NCBI GenBank assembly: GCA_022571135.1
Contig: JACZYK010000008.1
Location: 1 to 23,094 of the forward strand
Reading direction: 5' to 3'
Source of the DNA: Bacteroidota bacterium
GTDB lineage: Bacteria; Bacteroidota; Rhodothermia; Rhodothermales; UBA10348
Length of the DNA stretch: 23,094 nt
In this document: in pieces, positions 1-7,456 of the stretch
Layout of the letters: each line of letters starts with the position of its first letter
How positions within the stretch are numbered: position 1 is the stretch's first letter
Made by a program: the position numbers and the translations under genes
The notes under the pieces: generated by a model
Told to the model about the DNA's origin: nothing
The model's database searches: none
The model's input: only the letters and a program-made list of their open reading frames with translations

Positions 1-369
1 CGCCAGCAGCATATCGGCCAGGAAGGTCCGGGTCTTGCGGTCGAGCCGGCCCATGATGCCGAAGTCGACCGCCACGATGTTGCCGCTCGCGTCGACGAAC
101 ATGTTGCCCGGGTGCTGGTCGCCGTGGAAGAAGCCGTCGCGGAACACCTGGTTGAAGAAGATCGCCGCCGCCTTGGTCAGCACCTCCGTGAGGTCGTGGC
201 CGGCGGCGAGCAGGGCGGCCCGGTCGTCGAGCGGGATGCCGTCGACCCGGGCCATGGTCAGCACCCGGCGCGAGGACCGCTGCCAGTCGATCCGCGGCAC
301 GTGATAGCTCGGGTCGTCGGCGAAGTTCTCGGCCAGCTGTTGGGCGGAAAGTCTTGTCCTCTCGATCAT
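1..369 (-). CDS. ubiB: UbiB/ABC1-type atypical kinase, internal fragment (gene cut at both ends)
   Basis: Read on the minus strand, the frame is open from an ATG at 369 to position 1 and continues off the window. The translation contains LAENFADDP, VPRIDW, the catalytic-loop motif FFHGDQHPGNMFVD and the metal-binding motif VAVDFGIMGRL, all typical of the UbiB/COQ8/ABC1 family that supports ubiquinone synthesis. The wording is closest to alphaproteobacterial UbiB. The visible part corresponds to roughly residues 220-340 of a protein of about 500, so the N-terminal half is absent. Similarity to the family starts only at about 345, and a TAA stop lies in frame at 385-387, so the ATG at 369 is not a real start. 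Sampled GC is 41/60 at 1-60 and 45/60 at 241-300, against 30/60 at 421-480. Most likely this is foreign sequence joined to the contig; see the junction finding. The family call is firm. Whether it belongs to this genome is doubtful. Confidence 0.75.
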   Translation of the reverse strand, partial: MIERTRLSAQQLAENFADDPSYHVPRIDWQRSSRRVLTMARVDGIPLDDRAALLAAGHDLTEVLTKAAAIFFNQVFRDGFFHGDQHPGNMFVDASGNIVAVDFGIMGRLDRKTRTFLADMLLA

Positions 370-395
370 GCGGGCAGGTTTGGGTTAGGAATCAC

Positions 396-1868
396 TCAAC
401 TCATCCAGTTGCTGCGATACCGATCCGACCATTTTGTCGTGATTTTCTTGGTTCTCGTCCAGAAGTCTATCGCCGAAGGCCCGGTGATGTCTCCGCCGCC
501 GAAGCTGCTGGCGTTCCACCCTCCGAAAGCGAATGGTTCTCGCGGAACCGGCACACCGATATTGACCCCTACCATGCCAGCCTCTACGCGATCGATGAAG
601 TACTGGGCCGTCCCGCCCGAGGACGTGTAAATCGCAGCCGCGTTTCCGTAGGGATTGTCGTTTTCGATTGCGATGGCCTCGTCCAGCGTGTCGCAACGTA
701 TCACCGTAAGCGTTGGACCGAATATTTCGTCACAGGACGTCTCGTGTTCGGGAGAGGCATGATCGATGATGCTCGCTCCCAGAAACAGACCTCCTTCCGG
801 CGCTTCGTCAAGGGAAGCGTTTCTGCCGTCGAGAAGGAGCTGCGCTCCGCCGGCTTCAGCCCTGTCCAGATAGCCGGTAATCCGCTCGTAAGCGACCTGG
901 CTGATAATGGCTCCCATATCGGTGCCGAGGACAAGCGCCTCCATCTTCTCCTTGATAAGCGCCAATATGTGGTCGACATCGCCAACAGCCAGAAGAACGC
1001 TGGCGGCCATGCACCGCTGGCCCGCACACCCGGTCACCGACGCTACAACATTTGCAGCGGTCATCTCGGGATCTGCATCCGGGACGACGACGAGAGGATT
1101 CTTCGCTCCTCCGAGCGCACGAATGCGCTTTCCGGCTGCCACGCCCCTCTCGTAGACCTTGCGCGCGACGCGTGTGGAGCCAACGAAACCGATCGCCGAA
1201 ATTCCTGGGTGATCGCACATGGCCTCGACGATTTCCCGATCTCCGTTCACCACAGAAAACACCCCCGGAGGTAGCCCTGAGGCTTCCAGCAGCCGGGCGA
1301 TCTCGATCGCACTGAGCGGTGTCTGTTCGGAGGGTTTCAGAATCACCGCGTTGCCCAGGCCCAGGGCCATCGGAATCATCCAGAGTGGCACCATGAACGG
1401 AAAATTAAAGGGCGTAATCACACCCGTAACCCCCAGCGGATATCTCATGGTCTTGCATTCGACGCCCCTGCTCACTTCGAGCACCTCTCCGGTTGCGATC
1501 TGTGGGAGGCTCGCTGCAAATTCCAGGCACTCGACCGCCCTCAGCACACTCCCGAGCGATTCGGCTCGTGTCTTACCGTTTTCCCGGGTGATAATTTCAG
1601 CCAGATGATCTTGCTCGGCCTCCACGAGCGTCTTCATCCTGAAAAGGACCTGTACACGGTCTTTCAGGGGCGTCCGTCCCCACTCAACCTGTGCTTCTCG
1701 GGCAGCGTTGACGGCTGCATCCAGCTCGTCCGCTCCAGACAGAGGCACAACGGCGATGATTTCTCCGGTCATCGGCTCCGTGACCGGCAGTGTTCTCAAA
1801 GATGGGCTCAGCACCCGCTGGCCGCCGATCACATTCGGCAGCAGTGAAGTGGTCAACAGTTCGCTCAT
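396..1868 (-). CDS. mmsA: CoA-acylating methylmalonate/malonate semialdehyde dehydrogenase
   Basis: 490 residues, the normal length for MmsA in the aldehyde dehydrogenase superfamily. Visible motifs are ITPFNFPFMVPLWM (151-164), the NAD-binding GFVGSTRVAR (227-236), ALGGAKN (251-257, the MmsA replacement for the usual ELGG glutamate motif) and GCAGQRCMA, with catalytic Cys286. MmsA enzymes oxidise malonate semialdehyde or methylmalonate semialdehyde with NAD+ and CoA to acetyl-CoA or propionyl-CoA. It is the last gene of the operon, 18 nt downstream of the dihydropyrimidinase stop. There it would consume the semialdehyde produced by the class III aminotransferase two genes upstream. The ATG at 1868 gives a family-typical N-terminus, although only a weak purine-rich GGGG precedes it. 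The gene ends in a TGA at 396, just before the composition break at about 347. Substrate preference (malonate versus methylmalonate semialdehyde) is inferred from context. Confidence 0.92.
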   Translation of the reverse strand: MSELLTTSLLPNVIGGQRVLSPSLRTLPVTEPMTGEIIAVVPLSGADELDAAVNAAREAQVEWGRTPLKDRVQVLFRMKTLVEAEQDHLAEIITRENGKTRAESLGSVLRAVECLEFAASLPQIATGEVLEVSRGVECKTMRYPLGVTGVITPFNFPFMVPLWMIPMALGLGNAVILKPSEQTPLSAIEIARLLEASGLPPGVFSVVNGDREIVEAMCDHPGISAIGFVGSTRVARKVYERGVAAGKRIRALGGAKNPLVVVPDADPEMTAANVVASVTGCAGQRCMAASVLLAVGDVDHILALIKEKMEALVLGTDMGAIISQVAYERITGYLDRAEAGGAQLLLDGRNASLDEAPEGGLFLGASIIDHASPEHETSCDEIFGPTLTVIRCDTLDEAIAIENDNPYGNAAAIYTSSGGTAQYFIDRVEAGMVGVNIGVPVPREPFAFGGWNASSFGGGDITGPSAIDFWTRTKKITTKWSDRYRSNWMS

Positions 1869-1886
1869 AACGCAAACCCCAGCAGA

Positions 1887-3317
1887 TTAGATTTCAGAAT
1901 TTACGGAGGAAACGGATTCCACAGCGGCCAATCCGGCTGTTTTTCGCGGGAGCCACTGCCCGCGGCCCGGCTCGCCGACAATTTTATAGTCGTTGACGAT
2001 AACTTCTCCCCGTGAAAGCGTCGTCCTTGCAAATCCTGCAAGCGACCAACCGTCATAAGGCGACCAGTCGGCATTGGTTTCCATCGCAGCCGGATCGACC
2101 TTGATTTCATGGGTGGGGTGGATGATCGCCATGTCGGCGTCGGCCCCTACCTGAATGGCACCCTTGCGCGGGTAGAGACCCATAATCTGGGCAGGATTGG
2201 TGGATAGCTTCCGGCACATCTCTTCGATCGAAATGCGCCCGTAGCGCACGCCGTGGGTATAGAGGATCGGCAGCAGCGTTTCGAGTCCCGGAAGACCCAT
2301 CGGAATCCTTGTGAAGTCTCCTTCCCACATCGCCTTCTGTTTCCGCGAGAAAGTGCACGTATCGGTCGAAACGACGGAGACTTCCCCGCTTCTCATACCT
2401 TTCCAGAGGCGCTGAATATCCTTTTGCTTCTTAACCTGCGGACAACAGGCAAACAGGTGCCCATCTTCGCGTTCGAAAACGGAGTCATCCAGGACGAGAT
2501 ACTGGGCGCAGGTCTCGGCCAGTACGGGAACACCCCGCATCTGAGCATCCTTGACGATATCGGCGCCCTCTCCCGTGGACATATGCACGATGTACAATTG
2601 CCCTCCCGTGATCTCGCTCCACATGACGGCCCGCTGAATGGCCTCGGCCTCGATGAAGTTCGGCCGGGTCATGGGATGGAGCATCGCACCGTATTCTTCC
2701 ATCAACTCGAGTGTGTGATGCCGCTCGATCAGCTCGTCGAGCACGCGAGCGGATTCGGCGTGGACGAGAAGCATCGTGCCAAACTCCTTCATTTTCTCGA
2801 GCGTTCCGAACAGGGCCCTGTCGTCTGACTGCCAGCCCTCAGACTCGTAGATCATGAACTCTTTGAACGTGGAGAACCCGCGCTCGATCATCCCTTTTAT
2901 TTGATCTTTGTGCTCGTCCCAACGGGTAATACAGATGTGGAAAGTGTAGTCGATGAGCGACTTGCCCCGGGCTTTTTCGTGCCAGTTATCCGCGGCGTCG
3001 CCCAGGGAGTCTCCTTCATACGGAATGGCAAAATCGATGAGCGTCGTGACACCACCCCGTGCGCCAGCCCGCGTCCCGGTCACATAGTCGTCTGCCGATA
3101 CCGTTCCGCAGAACGGCAGCGCCAGGTGCACGTGTACGTCGAGAACACCCGGAATAACGATGTGGCCGCCCGCGTCGATGACGTGCGTGCTGTTGCCGCC
3201 CGCGACCAGATTGGATCCGATGGCAGCGATCTTCTCTCCGGAAATGCCGATGTCGGCCTTCTGTGCGCCACCCGGCGTGACGACGGTGCCACCGGCGATA
3301 ATCTTGTCAAATCTCAT
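1887..3317 (-). CDS. hydA: Dihydropyrimidinase / D-hydantoinase family cyclic amidohydrolase
   Basis: 476 residues from the ATG at 3317. It belongs to the cytosolic amidohydrolase superfamily, which opens dihydrouracil, dihydrothymine or hydantoin rings to N-carbamoyl amino acids. Binuclear metal ligands are visible in order: His62 and His64 (DVHVHL), the lysine usually carboxylated (Lys152 in STFKEFMIY), His186 (LVHAES), His245 (YIVHMST) and Asp319 (STDTCTF). An open frame extends 49 codons upstream to 3464, but that stretch overlaps the aminotransferase gene and lacks family similarity. The start at 3317 follows a GAGG ribosome site and begins with the standard MRFDKIIAGG strand. It lies 16 nt after the aminotransferase stop and 18 nt before mmsA, consistent with one operon. 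The metal-site loop reads STDTCTF instead of the common (G/S)(S/T)DHCPF, so this is a divergent subgroup and a hydantoin-like substrate remains possible. Neighbouring beta-ureidopropionase and semialdehyde dehydrogenase genes favour pyrimidine breakdown. Confidence 0.9.
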   Translation of the reverse strand: MRFDKIIAGGTVVTPGGAQKADIGISGEKIAAIGSNLVAGGNSTHVIDAGGHIVIPGVLDVHVHLALPFCGTVSADDYVTGTRAGARGGVTTLIDFAIPYEGDSLGDAADNWHEKARGKSLIDYTFHICITRWDEHKDQIKGMIERGFSTFKEFMIYESEGWQSDDRALFGTLEKMKEFGTMLLVHAESARVLDELIERHHTLELMEEYGAMLHPMTRPNFIEAEAIQRAVMWSEITGGQLYIVHMSTGEGADIVKDAQMRGVPVLAETCAQYLVLDDSVFEREDGHLFACCPQVKKQKDIQRLWKGMRSGEVSVVSTDTCTFSRKQKAMWEGDFTRIPMGLPGLETLLPILYTHGVRYGRISIEEMCRKLSTNPAQIMGLYPRKGAIQVGADADMAIIHPTHEIKVDPAAMETNADWSPYDGWSLAGFARTTLSRGEVIVNDYKIVGEPGRGQWLPRKTAGLAAVESVSSVNSEI

Positions 3318-3322
3318 TGCGA

Positions 3323-3326
3323 CCTC
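3323..3326 (-). promoter_or_regulatory. Ribosome binding site deciding the hydA start
   Basis: A GAGG on the minus strand sits 5 nt upstream of the ATG at 3317. No comparable site supports the longer frame starting at 3464, which would also overlap the upstream aminotransferase by about 130 nt. Confidence 0.6.
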
Positions 3327-3333
3327 GGCTAAT

Positions 3334-4716
3334 TTAGGGCCTGTTAACAGGCCCTGCCTCCACGGCAGAAAATGCCTCATCCAGAATGGCGATCGTGAAT
3401 TCAGCATCCTCTCGTGATATACACATCGGGGGTTTGATGCGAAGCACGTTGCCATAGATCCCACCTTTTCCTAAAAGTACGCCCCGTTCTCTCGATTCTT
3501 CCAGGATTCTGGCCGTCTCGGCGGTACCGGGCTCTTTGGTGGCACGATCGCTGACGATCTCCACGCCCAGCATGAGTCCCATCCCCCGCACATCGCCGAC
3601 GAGGGGATGACGTTTCTGGAGCTCCAGGAGGCCGGCCTTCAGACACTCGCCCACGACGCGGGCATTCTCCTGCAGACCATCCTCCTCGATGACTTCGAGG
3701 ACGGCCAGGCACGCCGCCATGCTCACCGGGTTTCCACCATACGTGTTGAAATGCAGGCGCGACGTAAACGCCTCTGCAATTTCGCGGCGGGTCGTCACAG
3801 CCGCTATCGGAACTCCGTTGCCCATTCCCTTGGCCAGAACGACCATATCCGGCGTGACACCGTAGTGCTCAAAGCCCCAGTAGTGATCTCCCGTGCGCCC
3901 AAAACCGGTCTGGACTTCATCCGAGATGCAGAGCCCTTCATGCTCGCGGATTATCGCATACGCTTCCGAGAGATAGTTCGAAGCCCCTTGCGTGACCCCT
4001 CCCACGCCCTGGATCGGCTCGGCGATGAACGCTGCTACCTGTCCCGGGGTTGAGAACCGGATCAGGTCCCGGATTTCTACGGCGCTCTTGCTGGCTATTT
4101 CCTCGGGCGTGCCTTCGAAGGGATTCCTGTAGGGATCCGGACAGAGTGCATGGTGGATTCGAGCACCCAGTGGCATGTCCCGCTTCCATGTATGGTGCGA
4201 AGTCAATCCTGCCGATGTCGAAGACATCCCGTGGTAGGCATTTCTTACGGCGATGACGTCGGTGTGTCCCGTATATGCTCTCGCCATGTTGATCGCGAGT
4301 TCTACGGCCTCGCTTCCGCTGTTGACGAAGTAGGTCACATCCAGCCCCGGTGGCATTTTCTCCGCCAGTTTCTGCGAGAGCAACGGCAGAAGCGGATGGA
4401 GATAGATGGTCGTCGCGTGTTGCAGCGTACCCACCTGTTCCTGAATTCGTTTTACGATTTTTGGATGACAGTGACCACACGATACGGTTACAATCCCTGC
4501 GATCATGTCCAGATAACGCCGCCCCGATTCGTCGAACAGCCATTGCATGTGGCCATCGACGATCATGATGGGATCTTTGTAAAGCGCGAAAACGGACGGG
4601 TGTACGTACTGCTGGCGAAGCCGCCGGATCTCGTCTCGCGGCGGTCCCACGTAGGGCCGAGGCTTATAGTCACATGCAGGCATCGACGCCCGGTCTACCG
4701 TCTGTGTTTCAGTCAT
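3334..4716 (-). CDS. Class III PLP aminotransferase, AGXT2-like (probable beta-alanine aminotransferase)
   Basis: 460 residues, the usual length for class III (omega) aminotransferases. Visible landmarks are the cofactor phosphate-binding region FVNSGSEAVELAINMARAYTG (130-150), AYHGMS (160-165), the PLP-nitrogen aspartate Asp266 in ISDEVQTGFGRTG and the Schiff-base lysine Lys296 in VLAKGMGNG. The sequence resembles the alanine-glyoxylate aminotransferase 2 branch, whose members transfer amino groups from beta-alanine or 3-aminoisobutyrate to pyruvate or glyoxylate. Its ATG overlaps the stop of the NCS1 permease in an ATGA, so translation is probably coupled. The dihydropyrimidinase gene begins 16 nt downstream. 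Placed between genes that make beta-alanine and a gene that uses malonate semialdehyde, it most likely converts one to the other. Alternatives are 4-aminobutyrate or another omega-amino acid as donor. Family confidence is high, substrate confidence moderate. Confidence 0.88.
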   Translation of the reverse strand: MTETQTVDRASMPACDYKPRPYVGPPRDEIRRLRQQYVHPSVFALYKDPIMIVDGHMQWLFDESGRRYLDMIAGIVTVSCGHCHPKIVKRIQEQVGTLQHATTIYLHPLLPLLSQKLAEKMPPGLDVTYFVNSGSEAVELAINMARAYTGHTDVIAVRNAYHGMSSTSAGLTSHHTWKRDMPLGARIHHALCPDPYRNPFEGTPEEIASKSAVEIRDLIRFSTPGQVAAFIAEPIQGVGGVTQGASNYLSEAYAIIREHEGLCISDEVQTGFGRTGDHYWGFEHYGVTPDMVVLAKGMGNGVPIAAVTTRREIAEAFTSRLHFNTYGGNPVSMAACLAVLEVIEEDGLQENARVVGECLKAGLLELQKRHPLVGDVRGMGLMLGVEIVSDRATKEPGTAETARILEESRERGVLLGKGGIYGNVLRIKPPMCISREDAEFTIAILDEAFSAVEAGPVNRP

Positions 4717-6239
4717 GATATCTTTATCGAGTTATTCGGTTCACCGGATTCGGCGGCGAAGCCGGCTTCCGAAGGGAAGAGTCGGCTGAAAGCGAAATAG
4801 GAGAAGCCGGCGAGAAAGAAGCTCACAAACCAGGTATACGTATATATCGTTTTGAAAATGTCCGGGACGGAGATAGTTCCGCCGGAAGCCTGGTCCAGAA
4901 AACCGGGAATGTTCGGAATGATGCCGATCGCGATGGCCGCAAGAGCCCTCCAGTTTATTCCCCGTTTTCCGAAAGAGTACAACCCGACCCGGCGATACAG
5001 CTCGTCTACATGGAGACGCATCTTCCGAAGAACGAAGTAGTCGACGATCATTACGCCGCCGATGGAGCCGAGCAGTGCGCTGTAGCCGATCAGCCAGGTG
5101 AAGATGTAGTTGGAAAGATCGGAGTAGAGCTTCCAGGGAAAGATGATAATTCCAATGATTCCGGTGATGATTCCTCCGCGCTTGAAATTGATTACACGCG
5201 GCCAGAGGTTTGAAAAGTCATTCGCCGGAGAGACAACATTCGCGGCGATATTGGTCGAAAGTGTCGCGATGGTGAGGCCGAAGAGTGCGAAGCCAATCAC
5301 CACGGGACTCTCAAATCGTCCCAGCAGCAGAACCGGATCCCAGATGACCTCGCCGAAAATGAGGACGGTCGCCGAGGTCACGGTGATTCCGATGAAAGCG
5401 AAAAGAGTCATGGTCGTCGGTAGACCGATGAGTTGTCCCAGCATCTGATGGCGCTGACTGAAGGCGTATCGCGAAAAGTCCGGAATGTTCAGAGACAGGG
5501 TCGCCCAGAAGCCCACCATGGCGGTCAGATTCGGCCAGAATGCCGCCCAGAAGTTGAAGTCCTGTCCGAGCCCTCCGCGAACGAGAGCCACCGTCTCCTC
5601 AGAAAGCACCTTAGCAAAACCGCCGCCCTCCGAGACCGCCCACCAGAGCAGTCCGAGCCCGATCAGGAGGAGGAAGGGCGCCGCGAGTGTTTCCAGCCAC
5701 TTGATGGTATTGATGCCGGCCAGGATGACACCGATGTTAATCGCCCAGAAAAAGAGGAAGCTGAAGAGTTGGCCCCACGACAGTCCGATTACCGGCAGCA
5801 TCTCGGCTGCTCCGGCCGGCTCGAATACGAAAATCACCGAGAGGAGCGTATAGATGGCGGATCCACCGATCCAGGTCTGGATACCGAACCACCCACAGGC
5901 AACCAGCGCCCGCATGAGCGCCGGTATGTTTGCTCCGATGGTCCCAAAAGATGCGCGTAGCAGCACAGGAAAAGGAATACCGTAGCGCGTGCCCGCGTGG
6001 GCGTTCAGGATCATGGGTATCAACACGATCATGTTGCCGAGCGCGATCACGAATAGCGCCTGGCCCCAGTTCATGCCCTGAGAGATCATACCGGACGCCA
6101 GCGTATATGTCGGAATGTTGACCGCCATTCCGACCCAGAGCGCGGCGATGGCCCACATGCTCCACGAGCGATCGGCAAGAGAGACGGGAGCCAGATCCTC
6201 GTTGTACAGGACGGAATGTGTGATGTCCGGATTCGACAT
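4713..6239 (-). CDS. NCS1-family nucleobase/hydantoin:cation symporter
   Basis: 508 residues with about twelve hydrophobic membrane segments. NCS1 hallmarks include RSWSMWAIAALWVGMA (25-40), GTRYGIPFPVLLRASFG (83-99), GWFGIQTWIGG (116-126) and SLNIPDFSRYA (249-259). Trp117 and Gln121 fall in the segment that contacts the ring of the substrate in the hydantoin transporter Mhp1. The family imports uracil, cytosine, allantoin, hydantoins or related heterocycles with Na+ or H+ across the inner membrane. It is the second gene of the operon, 48 nt after the beta-ureidopropionase gene and overlapping the aminotransferase by 4 nt (ATGA). It is therefore the likely entry route for the compound the operon breaks down. 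The exact substrate cannot be read from sequence; uracil, dihydrouracil or hydantoin all fit. No strong Shine-Dalgarno is visible before the ATG. Confidence 0.9.
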   Translation of the reverse strand: MSNPDITHSVLYNEDLAPVSLADRSWSMWAIAALWVGMAVNIPTYTLASGMISQGMNWGQALFVIALGNMIVLIPMILNAHAGTRYGIPFPVLLRASFGTIGANIPALMRALVACGWFGIQTWIGGSAIYTLLSVIFVFEPAGAAEMLPVIGLSWGQLFSFLFFWAINIGVILAGINTIKWLETLAAPFLLLIGLGLLWWAVSEGGGFAKVLSEETVALVRGGLGQDFNFWAAFWPNLTAMVGFWATLSLNIPDFSRYAFSQRHQMLGQLIGLPTTMTLFAFIGITVTSATVLIFGEVIWDPVLLLGRFESPVVIGFALFGLTIATLSTNIAANVVSPANDFSNLWPRVINFKRGGIITGIIGIIIFPWKLYSDLSNYIFTWLIGYSALLGSIGGVMIVDYFVLRKMRLHVDELYRRVGLYSFGKRGINWRALAAIAIGIIPNIPGFLDQASGGTISVPDIFKTIYTYTWFVSFFLAGFSYFAFSRLFPSEAGFAAESGEPNNSIKIS

Positions 6240-6287
6240 GGAAAAAGACGGGTAACGACGGATCAGGAGCGCAGGGCGTTGGCGCCA

Positions 6288-7205
6288 CTATGGGCGCGTG
6301 ATGGCTTCGTACGTATCCGGCCGGCGGTCCCGGTAGAACTGCCAGACGTTTCTCACTTCTCTGATCAGGTTCAGGTCGAGATCGGCTACAATGACGGCAT
6401 CTTCCGATCTAGGTCCTTCCGTGATGATCTGCCCACGCGGATTGGCGAAGTAGGAGGTGCCGAAGAACTCGCCGATATTCCAGGGAGCTTCCAGTCCGGG
6501 GCGGTTTATCGCACCGATATAGTAAATATTGGCGCACGCCGCCGCCGGCTGTTCGAGCTTCCACAGGTACTCGCTCAGCCCGGCGACCGTAGCCGACGGA
6601 TTGAACACGATTTCAGCGCCATTCAATCCGAGCTCTCTCCAGCCTTCCGGAAAATGCCGGTCGTAGCAGATGTAGACACCCACTTTTCCGACGGAGGTGT
6701 CGAAGACCGGATACCCAAGGTTGCCGGGACGGAAATAGAATTTCTCCCAGAAGCCCGGGTGGCAATGCGGAATGTGAATCTTTCTGAACTTGCCCAGATA
6801 CGTACCATCCGCCTCGATTACGGCAGCCGTATTGTAATACAGACCGGTCAGATCCTCTTCGTACATGGGCGCGATGATTACCATCTTGTGTTTACGGGCC
6901 AGATCCTGCATCAGACGCGTCGTGTCTCCATCGGGTATGTGCTCGACCATCTCATACCACTTGGCGTTCTGTTCGGCGCCGAAGTACGGTCCGTAGAACA
7001 GTTCCTGCAGGCAGACGATCTGCGCACCCTGTCCCGCCGCCTCCTCTATGAGGGCGACATGCTTGTCGATCATTGATGCCTTGATCCTGTCTGTGGGCGC
7101 CGTTGCGTCCTCGGTCAAGGTGGCCTGTATCAGTGCGGCGCGAACGGTGCGGTCCTCCACGACATCCCTCGTATGGTTCAGATAATAAGGCCGAGGATAC
7201 GGCAC
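6288..7205 (-). CDS. N-carbamoyl-beta-alanine amidohydrolase (beta-ureidopropionase), nitrilase superfamily
   Basis: 305 residues. It is a carbon-nitrogen hydrolase with the catalytic triad visible as Glu68 (CLQELFYGPYF), Lys142 (LGKFRKIHIPH) and Cys180 (YICYDRHFPEGWRELG). The N-terminus PRPYYLNHTRDVVEDRTVRAALIQ and the segment HPGFWEKFYFRPG are characteristic of the bacterial beta-ureidopropionase/N-carbamoyl amidase branch. This branch hydrolyses N-carbamoyl-beta-alanine to beta-alanine, CO2 and ammonia in the cytosol. The start codon at 7205 is GTG; no clear ribosome site precedes it. It is the first gene of the operon, 48 nt ahead of the permease gene, so a promoter is expected in 7206-7337. 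N-carbamoyl-D-amino acid hydrolase or N-carbamoylputrescine amidase are relatives. The dihydropyrimidinase in the same operon favours the beta-ureidopropionase call. Confidence 0.88.
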   Translation of the reverse strand: MPYPRPYYLNHTRDVVEDRTVRAALIQATLTEDATAPTDRIKASMIDKHVALIEEAAGQGAQIVCLQELFYGPYFGAEQNAKWYEMVEHIPDGDTTRLMQDLARKHKMVIIAPMYEEDLTGLYYNTAAVIEADGTYLGKFRKIHIPHCHPGFWEKFYFRPGNLGYPVFDTSVGKVGVYICYDRHFPEGWRELGLNGAEIVFNPSATVAGLSEYLWKLEQPAAACANIYYIGAINRPGLEAPWNIGEFFGTSYFANPRGQIITEGPRSEDAVIVADLDLNLIREVRNVWQFYRDRRPDTYEAITRP

Positions 7206-7337
7206 CAGGCGCGATCTACAGTGCTTAAATCGGCAGAAAAAACATAAAAGAGCCGAAAACGCACCCTCGAACCGCCAATTTACGGGAAAAGTTAAATAGC
7301 ATGCCCTTGCCGCTTCACGCGCTGTTGCCGCCCGGCG
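7206..7337. other. Intergenic region upstream of the pyrimidine-type operon
   Basis: This AT-richer stretch lies between the GTG start of the amidohydrolase gene and the esterase relic. It must contain the operon promoter if the operon has its own, but I could not pick a convincing -35/-10 pair or operator. No ORF or RNA gene was recognised. Confidence 0.4.
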
Positions 7338-7430
7338 TTACGGATCGAGGCGCCCCCAGTTCATTCTCAGATAAACGGTCAGGTCGTACTTGCGCCATGC
7401 CTCAGCGACCTTGATACCGCAAAAACTCTT
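7338..7430 (-). pseudogene. Relic of an esterase C-terminal region, paralogous to the 11196-12881 gene
   Basis: On the minus strand the frame ending at a TAA (7338-7340) reads VAEAWRKYDLTVYLRMNW followed by GRLDP. This matches VGESWRKYDLRDYLEKNW at residues 458-475 of the intact secreted esterase encoded at 11196-12881. The nucleotide alignment around 7361-7397 against 11461-11497 is gap-free, with aggtcgtacttgcgcca facing aggtcatatttgcgcca. Similarity fades upstream (SFCGIK before VAEAW), and a stop cuts the frame about 50 codons before an intact esterase would reach its histidine region. The piece has no start and overlaps nothing. It is best read as the leftover of a second copy, or of a recombination event, between the operon and the DUF2339 gene. 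The match is by eye over about 20 residues. Confidence 0.6.
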
Positions 7431-7456
7431 CCGGGGGCAAGTGCGCGGCCCTCAGG

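Noticed and set aside
35..304. Plus-strand ORFs over the ubiB fragment (35-304, 112-630)
   Set aside because: They are antisense to a frame with clear UbiB kinase motifs and arise from high GC content, where stops are rare in all frames.
354..1274. 306-codon plus-strand ORF opposite mmsA
   Set aside because: It is antisense to the strongly conserved mmsA frame and the translation shows no recognisable domain.
3318..3464. Longer start for the dihydropyrimidinase at 3464
   Set aside because: It overlaps the aminotransferase gene and adds residues without family similarity, while GAGG precedes the ATG at 3317.
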